Assembly (NCBI GenBank): GCA_002633025.1
Contig: NMRB01000335.1
Span: 8,954-72,953, forward strand
Origin: Notospermus geniculatus
Lineage: Eukaryota; Nemertea; Pilidiophora; Heteronemertea; Lineidae
DNA length: 64,000 nt
Direction of reading: 5' to 3'
Below are positions 1-11,690 of the stretch, piece after piece. The translations under genes and the position numbers were made by a program. The stretch's first letter is position 1. The number at the start of each line of letters is the position of its first letter. The notes under the pieces were generated by a model. The model made no database searches. It had not been told where the DNA came from and worked only from the letters and a program-made list of their open reading frames with translations.

Positions 1-902
1 AGGGAGAAAAGACCAATCCCTACAACTTTTCAAAAGGGACCGATAGTAAATTTTTAAGGACTTAGGAGCTATAGGCCTAGTTCGAGGCCACCCTTCATTT
101 CATGATTTACGCTGAATATCAAAATCACTACACTGCACCACTCGGGAACTCCAATCTGGGTAAAGTTAAGGATCCTTATGTTTACCCAGGGCCGTCCTGG
201 GTAAAGAAAAGGATTACCCAGGATGATCCTGGGTAAACATAAGGTATACCCAGGACGACATTGACCCATTCGGCCATAGTTTGTTTGATTTGATATCAAC
301 ACCAATATGTGAAACCATTGACCTGACACCATCTGCCAAACGTGGTCGATGGAGATTTTCGTCGCTATGACCCAAGGAAGCACATGGTTTGCACCGATAC
401 ATTACAAAAACAGCTCTAGGTATTTGAGGATACCGTAGAATCGTGAACAGGGGGAAACATGGCTCTTTTCAAAATGCCGCCATAGCATGATTTAGCCAAA
501 GGGCTGTATGATAAAGTTAATACTGCAGCAGTCACCTTTAGTTACGAATCCACACGTCCCACAGCAGGATTAGGAAAGTCTGTCAAACGGTTTTCAATGA
601 TCGTTCGTGACTACTTTACTGACCGTTGTGATCACTGCTATTCGTCCACTCTTGCTGATGGCTAACCCTGGACACCGACAGGGCTTTCGGATAGCCTGCC
701 AGATAGGTTTCGAGACGACTGTCCTCTCTACTGTTCGTAGTCTCTTGTCATCCCTCTGGTTAAAAAGTATCGTACAAGTCGAAAATTAATTTTGTTAAGG
801 ATTGCTTGGACTTTTTTTAACACCTCCCCTAAAACCAGTGAAGTAACAAATTGTTGTGTGATGTAATAACTACAAAAGTTGTTAGTCACTTACATTACTT
901 AC
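1..902. other. No recognised gene; short hairpin repeats
   Basis: No coding exon could be supported. Between about 140 and 265 the words TTTACCCAGG and CCTGGGTAAAC recur in both orientations, forming small hairpins. The related word TACCCAGGACGACA recurs near 9440, so this looks like a fragment of the foldback family at 8274-9446. Any further exons of the minus-strand gene starting at 2010 would lie here or beyond the window edge; none was recognised. Confidence 0.4.
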
Positions 903-1199
903 CTTGAGGACAAATTCAAACTTGTAGACAACAGCTTGGAATCCAACAGCCCTCTTCTTCCGTTGGTACAAAAAAACACCTTGGTTGCCCCTGATGTGAA
1001 TACTTGCCAGGCGCGAGTATGGTCCGTGGTCTCCGGGACCCTCGAATCGAACCACCGGAAGTTGTTTTAGGTGTCCAGACCTCAGCTCATACCAAGAAAC
1101 ATTGTACTCGCGAAATTTGCAGTTGGTCCTTCTGTATACTCGATGCAGGAAAACAAAATTATTTGTTGATTCACCAAGGACATCGTACAAAAAACAGTT
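903..1199 (-). CDS. Exon 2 of secreted PAN-domain protein gene
   Basis: This is a 297-bp internal exon, phase 0 at both ends. It follows an acceptor (TTCTTACAACATTTAAG) and ends at a consensus donor (CTCAAG|GTAAGTAATG). It joins in phase to the signal-peptide exon at 1693-2010. The 99 residues start NCFLYDVLGE and end FEFVLK, with only two cysteines, several aromatic residues and a basic QRKKR patch. I do not recognise the fold; it could be the second half of a domain shared with the next exon. The reading frame is open and both splice sites are good, so the exon is probably real, but its function is unknown. No following exon was identified. Confidence 0.6.
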
Positions 1200-1692
1200 C
1201 TTAAATGTTGTAAGAATAATGTTTGAATCCAATTCTATCATTTCCTTTGTGCCCTTTGTCTTAATTTTCAGAATCTCCATCCGTGCGGTAGAGCCGGTCA
1301 TTTTTCGTCGAGATAGTGACGTTACCCACAAATACTGTGCCCCGCCACTGGGTTGGATAAATCCGCAGGCCGTAATTGTTCCACCGATCGTTAGTTTATG
1401 TGGGAAAACATGTAATAACTGAAAACTGGCCATTGCTCGGTTTCTGTTCTTATAATCTTTTTTCGAAATGTACGTTTTGTTCCCAAGCTATAGAAAGTGA
1501 ATGTCACTGTGAAAAGATGGGCCACGTACATTGCTGCTGCAAAAGTACAGTCCCTTCGGTGACAATCACCAAGGTTGCAAAAGGGCAAAACTATCCTGCA
1601 TTTCAGGCACCTTTCACCACAGGCATTTTACAGTGACAATAAAGTATTTTCTTCAATGCAAAATTGATTTATGTTGTTCGTCTTTAACATAC

Positions 1693-2010
1693 CGTGACGG
1701 AAGCCAAAAGCTTGCCTCCAAATCTTCGAAGGTTCTCATTTCGCCTGGGATCCTGATCAATGTAAAAGTAATCGTTTCCTATGGAACAAACTGACTTCTT
1801 CCTAACCAAACTGAATCCAGTACAAGCTCCATACAAGGAACAGATCACGGCACAGTGTAGCGCACGTTTCGCGTAATAATGTTTAGAAGCAAAGCTATAG
1901 GTTACGTGATCACCGACCCGGATGGGAACAGAAAGGAAAATTCGTTGACCAAATGTGACTCCCTGGATACTAAACAATGACAAGAAAAGAACTAATAGTA
2001 TCTTTTGCAT
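1693..2010 (-). CDS. Exon 1 of secreted PAN/apple-domain protein
   Basis: The exon begins with ATG at 2010 and encodes 106 residues in phase 0 up to the donor CACG|GTATGT. Residues 1-21 form a clear signal peptide (MQKILLVLFLSLFSIQGVTF), so the protein is predicted to be secreted. The segment after it has the spacing of a PAN/apple module: HC..IC.....C.GF, then a later cysteine in KSVCSIG. In known families this fold binds proteins or carbohydrates. The next exon is at 903-1199. The start is chosen because it is the only in-frame Met that gives a signal peptide. What is missing is the 3' part of the gene, so total length and partner domains are unknown. PAN assignment is by cysteine pattern only. 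Confidence 0.6.
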
Positions 2011-2944
2011 GATTTTTCGTTGTGAATGTTGGTCAGCGTTAAAGAAACATAATACACATATCCCACGTGTTCAAATGGTACGATTAATTTATGAGTTGAT
2101 ATCCTTTGGAAGCAATGAGTTTGTATGCACGAGAAATATGAGACATGATTAAATTTCTGTCCGAAAATGAAAGGCAAGAAAGATGCAATTGTTTTAGAGC
2201 GGGAGGGTCGTATGGACCATCAACCTCTATCTCAATGGAAAACAAATGATGAGTAAACAAGAATTGTCCAAAACAGCAGGGAAAGAGGCATAATCTCCGC
2301 CTGTGATAAGTGACAACATTGTGAATGAAGCATAGATATATCAGCCTCCGAGCGCAGGGAAGTTTAGATTATTACCAACCAGTTCAATCAGCGATGCCCT
2401 AACAGATCATTCATACCAATACAATTGTTGGAGGGCAGTTCACAAATTTTAACAGAGAGCTTTGATTCTCATTTTTGGATGGACTCTCAACAAGGCATTG
2501 AACAACTCGGTCTCCAGTTCTGATTACTGGTGCTTGTCAATTTTCCCGTTCCTCTAGTTTTTGGCGTCATTGATTCTTCCAAGAGGCCTGTGTGTATTCT
2601 CAGAAACATCCGCACCAGTTTGCATAACTCAATTGCAGCATCTTCATGTCACACCGATAACCCCAAGATCGTTGAATTATCGATTTCTCAGCGATGAATG
2701 AGTGGGTAAACAATCTTAAGATATCGCATGCTTTGTTTCTCTAAAGAATATGAAATTTCAATCGTTTGATGCCAAAACGTGACATGTAGAGAGTAGGCCT
2801 ATGTAGAAATGGTGATATTTTAGTTTGCGCCCATCTGTAAAAATGAAAAGATTTCTGGCCTCTGCAATGCTAGAGTTGTCCTTACCGATAATAAACCGTC
2901 ACTAGGTTGTTTAAGAGATCGTCGCTCTTACCGTAACACTAAGG
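2011..2944. other. Upstream flank of the PAN-domain gene
   Basis: The 5' flank of the minus-strand gene beginning at 2010 lies here. I see no exon, RNA gene or recognised transposon. A promoter is expected in this interval, but no motif can be singled out. Confidence 0.35.
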
Positions 2945-3715
2945 GGCTTACTGGAATTTGCGCAAAACCAAAATGCGCAATGGGAAAATGCGCAAAGGGG
3001 AGATATCATTATTCAAAAACACACCATTAACACATTAGACTTCCGTCAGAAGCTCGCCAATCACGTTTCATGTCCTATGGACCCCAGACGTGATCATCAT
3101 TCTTGAACGCTCACGGTTACGCGTGATCAGTCCGTTACTTTTGGTAATGCCGCTGTAGAGGATGAAATCTTTCATCCAATTTTCTGAATATGCTCAATAA
3201 AGGCCTACATGCGGGTTTATAAACTGAAGCCCCAATAGGCCCGGAATTTTGGGAAAATAATGGATTTGATCGATGGATTTGAACAGTGGGCATTAGTTAC
3301 GGTATGGTTCAAACTTATGGAATATTTTGCAAATACAATCATGTATCAGTGAGTGAACTCGCGCGCTCTCGGGGAACCCCCACCCCCCCCCTTGTTGGGA
3401 CCACAGTCCTTCCTATCTGCTTTTGTTTTTGTACGGGATTGTTCATATTGCTCATTCATTCACACACACAAAATTGACGTAGGCCTAACCATAATACTCG
3501 CTTAGCGAAGCGGCTCACTGGGCTGTCACGAGATCGATCATCCACACATCAGAGTGCGTCTCAACATAATGCATGCGCCCTTCTGGGAATCCCAAAACTC
3601 GAGGCCAGGCTACCCACACAATGCTATCGGACGCGCAAGAAAGCCTGGATCGAGGTCAATTCTGTTGCGCATTTTCCCATTGCGCGTTTTGATTTTGCGC
3701 AAATTCCAGTAAGCC
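2945..3715. mobile_element. Non-autonomous DNA element, 9-bp TSD
   Basis: A 771-bp element is bounded by inverted repeats beginning GGCTTACTGGAATTTGCGCA and continuing through CAAAATGCGCAATGGGAAAA. It is flanked on both sides by the identical 9 bp ACACTAAGG (2936-2944 and 3716-3724). No transposase frame is present. A 9-bp duplication is typical of Mutator-like elements among eukaryotic DNA transposons; the superfamily call is inference. Its interior includes a C-rich run near 3380. Confidence 0.75.
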
Positions 3716-3724
3716 ACACTAAGG

Positions 3725-4081
3725 TGTTACCGTTAGGCCAGGGAAATGCGTCTTGGGCACATGAATTTTCGATTATTCTTGAGGTGCCCCCCCCCCCCGC
3801 CAAAGCGTTTGCCGTTCTTATCGGGGGCCCTTCTCAGACTCGTTAATCCGCCCCTGAAAATGGATGTGCTGCATTGCTTCGACGACAATCCCCAGGGAAT
3901 TCCCCCAAACAGTCCAGGGGGGTTGACCCGTGGGGGGGGGGGCAGAGTAACGGCAAGCTGGTGATTGTTCTAGGGAAGGCACTGTGTAGGGCAAATCAAC
4001 AAATTGTTTTTCTTCCGCTGTATTCTAAGTTATGGACACAATCACCGATTGCCACGAGCACTTCTCGCTAGTATATTATAT
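3725..4081. repeat. Low-complexity C and G runs
   Basis: Poly-C at about 3787-3798 and a poly-G run near 3932-3941 flank otherwise unremarkable sequence. No gene is seen. Confidence 0.5.
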
Positions 4082-4350
4082 CGGGTGTCCCAAAAAAGGT
4101 TAACTGCTTTGTGAACCACTTTTTGACAAGTATTTTCTCAGCAATAGATAAACCGAATTGAAAATTTTTACCGAGTACCCTTAGGGTATTAACAACAAGT
4201 CTGCGAAATATCTAGGAAATCGGTCGCAAGTTATGCGAGTATTGCCAAATTTCATGCTTCTGAGACACATTTCTGAAAAAAATTGAAAAATATCCACACA
4301 TAAAAAAGTAGTGCACAATCAGAATTGGTAACATTTTTTGGCCCACCCTG
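4082..4350. mobile_element. Possible mariner-type MITE
   Basis: The left end reads CGGGTGTCCCAAAAAA and the right end, in inverse orientation, CAGGGTGGGCCAAAAAATG. These resemble mariner/pogo-like termini, but they match each other imperfectly and a TA duplication is clear only on the left. The interior codes for nothing recognisable. Confidence 0.35.
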
Positions 4351-5827
4351 CAGTTGAATATTATTGGAGACATTGAAGATTTTCCAAGACAAAAAAGTGA
4401 ATCGAACTGCCGTAAGTTGGGGTATTACAGGCATGTTCCGATGAACAATATGCAAATTTATTCGTGATGTCATTGCAGAAAGGATTTCAGCTCAAATTCT
4501 ACTTCTACTTTTTATTAAGGTTGAAAAGAAAATTACAACACAAAATACCCAGAGACGAATTCTCTTTCGAATATTGACCTAAATTTCGCTGTGTTCAAGG
4601 TCATGAATCAAGAATGACGTTTTATGGGATTTTGATGACGTTTTTCACAGAGTATGATTCTTTTTCAGATATTTTGATGGCATTTTTGTATATTTTGATG
4701 ACGTTTTTCACAAAATTTGGTCGAAAATTTCCCATAGCCAGAACAGTAGGGGGCAATACTATATATTTCATGTATTGATGTACAACCTTTGGACGCCCTA
4801 AAAAAATGTTTTTCCTTGATACATTTCCCATTAGTTGAATGTTTGACCTTGCACTATTCTTTGATTTGATTTCAGAGGCATTACGTCACAGAAATAACAT
4901 GCTCATTACGTTAAATATGTCACGTACGACAACAGGAAGGACGAAAAGGAGGACGAAGAGCAAGAACTTGGTTGTGCGATAACTAATGAGAGTCATACAT
5001 TCTGAGAACAGAGTACATGTATCTCTTTGCTCGATAGGCCCACAAAAAAACGGTCGTATCACCTGAAATTACATTGTGGGTATAGGAGTTTATCAAAAGA
5101 CATTCCACGGCCTAGAAATTTGAAACACGGTTCTAAGGAATACAGGAATACAACTTACATTGAGATATTGAGAACACCAAAGTATCAGGATAACGTACTT
5201 CACGTTTGCTCGGAAATGCCAACGTGACACCAACCCGCAAAACGCATGTCAATAGCCAGACTTCACCAACAATACCAAGGTCTGCCTGACAACCGAAGGT
5301 CCGCCCATCGAGCTCCAGATGACTTAAACGTACTATAGTTCCGCCGAATCGGTTAATGTCNTCACAGACCTACATTTTGACACCAATATTGATATGATCT
5401 GATGATATCATATTTTTGACCCCTTCTTTATTTCCAGTACCCTAACTTTAGGGTCTGTAGGGACCAAACCCCATGATTGTGCAACTTAAGACGCCCCTTT
5501 CATGCATCAGCATGATAATCTGAAGAGGATTAGGCACCAAAACCTTTTGTACTCAATAGTGTAAATAAATGTCATCTGGCTCCCCAACTACTGGGCCTAG
5601 CCATGCAGAGCGTCCCATTTCAAGAATAATGTTACGTCATATTTTGCCGGACAGTTTGAAGACACAGACACAGACAGTCCTGAATAGGTACACAGAGGGT
5701 CTTTCAGTTCATTCACCACGGATGACCAATCGCTGGGCCGCACGGTGTCTGCACCACTCGAACCATCTAGGCCTTTTCGGGTTATCTAGTCCACGTGGTC
5801 AATTTCATTCAAATGCGTCGGTTCATA
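4351..5827. other. Intergenic, no recognised feature
   Basis: Only short AT-rich repetition is visible: GATGACGTTTTTCACA occurs near 4633 and again near 4699. There is one ambiguous base at 5361. No exon or element boundary could be defined. Confidence 0.35.
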
Positions 5828-8062
5828 CAGGGCGTCCCAGAAAAGTCCACGCGTTTTCCCCCGTATAGAGCATGCACAGTTTAGAAGCATCGTTCAGCCA
5901 CATTTTTCTCACGATACGTTAGTTTTTGGATCTGTAAGTGTCCTTGCCGGCTGATAACAAATTAGCAAGACATAAAATTAACGCTCTGCAATGAAATGAG
6001 AGAGCCCCTGCGTTATTTTTGGGACATTCCCGGCAAAATGATGCATTTGGCATTACGAAATAACAATTTCCCCTTGTCATGTCTGTTCGTCTGTCCCAGG
6101 CCTTTATAACCGAGGGCCGTTGACCCTTCTCTCAGCTACAAACGTACTCAAAGTCACAATGGACGGAGAACCTGTACTTCCAAAAAGGCGACGACGGTAC
6201 TCGGTATCGGAGAAGATACGGTACTTGACAGACCTCGAAGAAGCCCTGTTGAACAGGACCGTGGCAAGTATGAAAGAATTCGCAGACCACCACAAGATCC
6301 CTGTACAGACCTTCAAGCGTTGGAACCTTGCAGAACTGCAGCAGCAAGAACGTGAAGGGCGCGGCAAGGACCGATCCGTCAAAGAAAGGAACGTTGGTCA
6401 GTGGCCGGTGGTAGAAGAACGCCTGCACGAGTGGCTTCAGCAACAGCCGAACAGAAAACTACTTGTTTCTGTCCAAGGCATCCAGGAACAGGGCAATTCT
6501 CCGGTAACGGAATTACAAATCAGAGCAACATTTAGTCATATTTGGAGCTCCCACCCTTATCTGGCAAACATGACGCATACGAAATCAGTCATATCCTGGG
6601 CACATCAGTCCAAATTATATTTCAACACATTCAAACCCTGTCTACGATTCAAGCGGAAGGAGCAGTGATGCCCACTTTTCAGGCTTTTGTCGGTAACGGA
6701 ATTAATCAGAGAGACAGTGCAAAAACAGTCACCAACTTCAGGAAGAGGAACTGCCGGAAAACGTGGTCGTTACGTCATCAACCACTGGGTGGATGAAGGA
6801 GGAAACGGCACACCATTGGTTAGACACGGTTTTTCCGAAAGGTGAACAAGAACAGCACGACTCTACCCGCCGATGCTGCAAACCGTGTCCAGGTCTTCCG
6901 AGACAACGTGACTCAAACCATCGAGCAAATGGACCTTGCCTTCCGGTTCCTGTTCAACATGGACCAGACATTTTCCCTCTTTTAGTGCCGCCCAATGTAC
7001 ACCGTAACCGAAACCGGAGCGAATTCGGTTGGTGTTCGAACGTCAAGATCGAATACGAAATTGGGCTGCACAGTCACTTTCATCATCACTGCCAGGGGAG
7101 GAAAATTGCCCGCTCATGTAACCTTCCCGCGGAAAGGCTTCGTCGGACAACTCGCCGAGCTGCAGGAAGAGGAACTGCCGGAAAACGTGGTCGTTACGTC
7201 ATCAACCACTGGGTGGACTAAGGAGGAAACGGCACACCATTGGTTAGACACAGTTTTCCATCCATACGTCACCGCAGAGAATGCTGATCTCTTTCTACTC
7301 ATCGTTGACCAGTATCGTGTCCACCGTACCGAAGACTTCGGCATGGCGGTTACAGAGATGGGAGGGATTATAGATTTTGTCCCTGCTGGCTGTACTTCCC
7401 TTGCGCAACCTTTAGATCTCACCGTCATGAAATCATTTAAGAACAACCTGAGGAAAAAGTGGAAGTCCTGGAAGAGAGAAAACACCGACGNGTGAACGTA
7501 TCGGTCTGCGTAACGTACTTGACATCATCAGCCAGGCATGGGATGAAGTAGCTCCACAGGTGATCGAAAAGCGATTTGAACTGGCTTTCAGAGCTGCCCC
7601 TGTTGAGGAAGGGCCACATGAGCAAATGGATGAGGAGGAGGAGGAGGAACCAGGACTGGAGTTTATAGATATTGGTGACGATGAAATGGAGGTGGAGACG
7701 ATGTGATGGACTAACCTTGTTGTCATGGACTAAATGTGCCTTGTGTTGTGAAGGACTAAATGTTCGTGGTGTTTTGTTTTAATGGACCTTGTCTCTATAG
7801 AAACCTGAGGTAGTGAAGAAATCTGTGCGCACTGTAGTTTAAATAGAAATTACAGAATCCAGAACATTTGTTTTTCATTTTCTTGCATGCGTCATTACGT
7901 TTTCCCGACGACATCCCATCGTTGTGACGTTACACAACATGTGCATTTATGCATTGGCATGATGCAAGTGTGGCATGACGTCACAATTACACAATCGGGT
8001 TAGGCCGCTACGTCGCGAAAACAAAGAAAAATCCCAAGGAGCACTACTTATGAAACACCCTG
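5828..8062 (+). mobile_element. Decayed pogo-like DNA transposon
   Basis: A 2235-bp element lies between TA dinucleotides (5826-5827 and 8063-8064). Its termini are short inverted repeats, CAGGGCGTCCCAGAAAAGT on the left and, inverted, CAGGGTGTTTCATAAGTAG on the right. TA target choice, CAGGG ends and the encoded transposase place it in the pogo/Tigger branch of the Tc1/mariner superfamily. Inside is a frameshifted transposase gene at 6159-7706. The terminal repeats have diverged, so this is an old copy. Confidence 0.8.
6159..7706 (+). pseudogene. pogo-like transposase, frameshifted
   Basis: The first part (from ATG 6159) encodes MDGEPVLPKRRRRYSVSEKI, a basic start followed by a CENP-B/pogo-like helix-turn-helix with the DNA-binding-type segment PVQTFKRWNLAELQQ. 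The frame then breaks. The catalytic domain resumes in other frames: FNMDQT (about 6953-6970) carries the first catalytic Asp, LLIVDQYRVH (about 7295-7324) the second, and QPLDLTVMKSFK (about 7405-7440) fits the third Asp of a DDD triad. A C-terminal acidic tail with a run of Glu ends at TGA 7704-7706. A single N at 7491 and a duplicated ~95-bp block (6739-6834 and 7163-7258) disrupt it further. It cannot make an intact transposase. The motifs are seen directly; the pogo assignment follows from motif order and the TA-flanked ends. Confidence 0.75.
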
Positions 8063-8273
8063 TACAGTGCCACAACTCCTACTGACGGCCAAACGCCGCA
8101 AGGATAAATACCAAACCACAAGTCATTCATAGTCTGATCAGTTACAACATGCGGTCAACTAAATTCAATTATCCCCACCCTATCTCCAAGAGGGCTTTGT
8201 CGTACTCAATGCATATTACGGTGGAGGCGGTCTCGCCACCTTGTAATGAAGGTGTGTTAAAAACACGAAACCA

Positions 8274-9446
8274 GAGTATACCCAGATTCAATGTCGTCCC
8301 ACAAAACTATACCATGACCATACCCCCGCCCCATTATCTTCAACTTCGGACTTAGTCATTTTTTCCGAGTTCAGGAATGGGACAGGTAAGTGGGAATTTA
8401 GAGTATACACGAAACTATACCCTGGGTATAGTTCGATCTACAAAAGTATACCGAGGATTAGATACAGCACCTGAAGACGAGATTGTTCTTGCGAATGCCA
8501 CACGACCATGCACAAGCATGACAAGTCGGAAAACATCGCTGTAGCGCCCTACACGACGGGCACCATTTTGATATATGTACCGACATTCATCAGAGAATTT
8601 TTCGTGCCGTTTATTGCCACTCAACAGTCAGGAACTTTTGCCGCATCGGGAGCTGACCTCCCAATCGAAAAAACTCCCAGTCGGGAGGTAATAACCGAAT
8701 TGAGTTTTCGTACACCTCCCAATTGGGATTTCAATGTTCTCTTCCCTTCCCAACTTTCATCAAATATTGGGGGAAAATCAACGTCAACTCGGCCAGAAAA
8801 TTGACTTCAATCAGAAATTTTTTTCACACAAACCTTGATCTTTGTTTCACGTTTTCCACTGGTTACGACCATGCGCAAATGCGCGATGTGATGCGCAAAT
8901 CATTTCTTAGATTTTGAACTGCCTGATCGAGACATTCCTCCTGTTCAAGCAACAAAAAATTACAAAATAATATCCCGTTTCGGACACAACCTCCCAGTCG
9001 GGAGATGCAAAATCCCAATCGGGAGGTGATCTCCCGATGCGGCAAAAGTTCCTGACTGCTCAAATCCGCTATGGTACTCGCAGCACGGCTGATGTGATGT
9101 CGACGTATAGATGAACACGCAGATCGGCTCTGTTCATTTGCTCATTTCTTTGAAATTGTGAGCGTAACTTGCAGTATGTTTGGTCCATTAATTGTGTTAA
9201 GACAAATGTTAACAGTTGACCCATGCTATCGATGAGCACAAAAGCTGACAATATTTATATGACTGGAATTTGACGATGTTGAACTTGCAATACTGCCGTC
9301 TCAGTTGAAGCGAGAAATAAAATGGCGGCGAGCCATTCCTAAATCGTACCTAGGCTCAAAACTACGGTACTGGGTATACTTTTGTAGATCGAACTATACC
9401 CAGGGTATAGTTTTGTAGGACGACATTGAACCTGGGTATATTTCTG
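8274..9446. mobile_element. Foldback element with ~75-bp arms
   Basis: The left arm holds TATACCCAGATTCAATGTCG (from 8278) and TATAGTTCGATCTACAAAAG (about 8425). The right arm has the complements in one continuous block at 9371-9443. The left arm is broken by about 90 bp, so it is rearranged. The interior contains the separate element at 8625-9058. No protein is encoded and no target duplication could be fixed. A related fragment sits at 140-265. Confidence 0.55.
8625..9058. mobile_element. MITE with CAG...CTG ends, 5-bp TSD
   Basis: A 434-bp element begins CAGTCAGGAACTTTTGCCGC and ends with the exact inverse. It is flanked by CTCAA on both sides (8620-8624 and 9059-9063). Further inside, the word CTCCCAATCGGGAG and relatives repeat as subterminal hairpins. 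No coding capacity. It is nested in the foldback at 8274-9446 and is therefore younger than it. Confidence 0.7.
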
Positions 9447-9954
9447 TTATACCCAGGACGACATGAATAGCCGAATAAATAGCCTGGCGGAGCGCATTAC
9501 GCAACGCCGATTAATTCAATAGGGCATATGGCCAGACAGACTAGTTGAGACCTTAGTGGTCAGTGGGTGCAGGATATGACCGATCCGTGACAAAATACTT
9601 GCAATTGCATCATCTAATTTATTCTAATGAGCAGAAGGCTGGAAGGATTTTGCTGTATGTGTTCTAGCATGCCAGAAACAAAACTTGCCATAACCTCTGA
9701 ACCAATGGGAGTTTTTCCATGAAATAGAAAAGATGTTGTTAAAATGCACCAACTACTTTTCTATGGTCAGACAATATCGGGATCAAATAACTATCCAATA
9801 TACGACCCAATATTCCAGAAAATATAACAAAGGGGCGTATTTTTAGACCTTAATTAGTTTATAACGGGTAACTGAAATAATGTTTTCGAGAAAATTCATT
9901 ATAGGCACCTGAAGACTGCTTGTCTGTGTATGGTATGATCCGGAACACCGAAGT
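9447..9954. other. Intergenic, nothing recognised
   Basis: About 500 bp without a gene, RNA or clear repeat boundary. Confidence 0.3.
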
Positions 9955-10089
9955 CGGCAGCCACGAGTCAGAATTTTGCTCCCGAAGATGAAATTTAAGG
10001 GTGAAATTTAAAAAGTTAATTAATAACATTACTGCTAACCCCAGTTCACATTTTTATATCAGAATATACGGAGCTGGGTTTATAGTTAA

Positions 10090-10792
10090 AGTGGTCCTAA
10101 ACCGCCAAGCAAAGTTGGCACCCGATCATTTTCACCGCCCACGAAAATGGAACTTCCGATTTCCGCTCCTGGCTTCTGAGCATGTGCATTACGCTACCTT
10201 TAATCGTGCAAACCGCACAGCAGACAGGATGCCGAAGCGAGAAGTGAAAGAAGGGAAAGGGCGACCTTAAAAGGTAGCAAATGCCGACCAGCAGCTGTGG
10301 ATTGTCCACAGACATTATCGAAGGGGCTCATAATAAAGAAAGAACTCCGTTTTAAGACGATGAGGAGGTTGTTTGTATGTATGGCATCATTAACATATTG
10401 CCGGACTGCAGATCTCGCCGCCGTGCCGGTGTAACGTCAGCGAATTCTGGGGCTCCTTCCGAGAAAAGACCAACTTGCCTGGCATACCGGCTGACATCGT
10501 CATCAATGATGTCACTCGTGTCGGATTGAACACTCTTCATGCTCTTATGCGTGAATGTATCCTCTAAAACTCCCCTGAATCGAGGAGAAATCTCGACTCG
10601 GCGAACTGGTGGCATCCATGTTGTTTTGGCAATCAGCTGTCACTTATTCAGAACTTGCCAAATCAGTGATCGCGTAGTAAATTCCATAGTAATCACGTGA
10701 CGTGATGACTGACAGGCGCTCATTCATATTGGCGTAGCGCGGGGAAATGAAAACGAGGCTGTCTCGCTCGCCCCGGCGGTTTAGGATCACTT
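10090..10792. mobile_element. TTAA-flanked non-autonomous element
   Basis: A 703-bp insert starts AGTGGTCCTAAACCGCC and ends with the near-perfect inverse (AAGTGATCCTAAACCGCC read inward). TTAA lies on each side (10086-10089 and 10793-10796). TTAA duplication is the hallmark of piggyBac-type transposition. No transposase frame was recognised. The homologous repeat at 21127-21625 lacks this insert, which supports recent mobility. Confidence 0.7.
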
Positions 10793-10899
10793 TTAAGTAA
10801 TAAATTTGGTTTCAAAGATAACTTTAGGTCATAGAAAAGATATCAATTTTTCAATTTTGGGCGCGCATTATTTTGTGCTCAGCTTTCCGTTCATCTTAA

Positions 10900-11147
10900 A
10901 GATAATATATCACGACTTCATTGTTTACATTCAATGTTTGTAAACATGAATGTTTACATTATGTTATTTTGGACTTTTGGGACATGCCAACCCACCAAAA
11001 TGAATACTTTTGGAATCACCAGAATTTCTAGAGGGGCATGCCACCAACAATTTGCTCATAAGACAAAGAAAGCCTGGACATAAACAAACAAAATGTAAAT
11101 AAACAATGAATTTCGTGGCCCGCGAAAATATCCGTGATATATTATCT
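10900..11147. mobile_element. TTAA-flanked 248-bp MITE, copy 1
   Basis: Inverted ends AGATAATATATCACG lie between TTAA sites at 10896-10899 and 11148-11151. The copy at 21131-21378 also measures 248 bp and lies in the opposite orientation. Both copies also share sequence on one flank, so the pair may have spread as part of the larger repeat rather than independently. Confidence 0.65.
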
Positions 11148-11448
11148 TTAAGGATTTCTGTTTCAAGTAGTGACAACACCGGATGTGAAATACTCAAATC
11201 ATCATCTCGTTACATCAAAGAATAATTTCTAGTCAAGGCAGTAAGTTCATAAATGCAATTAAAAAAAACTTATATAATACATGTACTTGCACTAAATTCC
11301 TACTCCTACAGCTAGGCCTATAAAGCCAACATGATCAGCAAAGGATATGTGAATAATATTCCTAGAGCCTACATGTGTATTATAAAGCATGACTGCGGTG
11401 AATAAGATTCCTTTGTACAGACTTATTTGCATATGAAAGTAATTTGCT

Positions 11449-11690
11449 CCTGTGCTCTTTAATCTGCACTGGCGCCCAGTTAGTGTCGTATCCGGGATAA
11501 ACTCCTCCAGTACGTTTTCAAAGCCTTACATGGTAACTCAAACCAGTTCGATCACGAACCAAATGTTACGTCGAGAGGTAGCACCTGGTCTTTGGAACGC
11601 CTTTCCTAACCATGTCAAATTACACTGGTGGACAGAAATATTACAACACTTTGCAAATTCTAAGTCATTTTCCTCTTTTGCTTTTCTTTT
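11449..11690 (+). pseudogene. LINE reverse-transcriptase tail remnant
   Basis: Two frames carry signatures of the C-terminal end of CR1/L2-type LINE polymerases: LHWRPV followed by a FSKPYMVT segment (normally VFKALHG), then, after a frameshift, EVAPGLWNAFPNHV (normally the A-P-x-L-W-N-x-L-P block). The fragment is about 240 bp, has no upstream catalytic region, and is dead. Confidence 0.55.

Larger units (their letters stand above)
9955..11151. repeat. Dispersed repeat, copy 1 (interrupted)
   Basis: The outer parts (9955-10089 and 10793-11151) match, in inverted orientation, a continuous block at 21127-21625. Shared words include CCACGAGTCAGAATTT, GGAGCTGGGTTTATA and the whole 248-bp module at 10900-11147. 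Here a 703-bp TTAA-flanked element interrupts the repeat; the other copy lacks it, so that copy approximates the pre-insertion state. Confidence 0.7.

Noticed and set aside
69-402. Overlapping minus-strand frames downstream of the PAN-domain exons, possible further exons
   Set aside because: No convincing acceptor/donor pair and the sequence overlaps TACCCAGG hairpin repeats.
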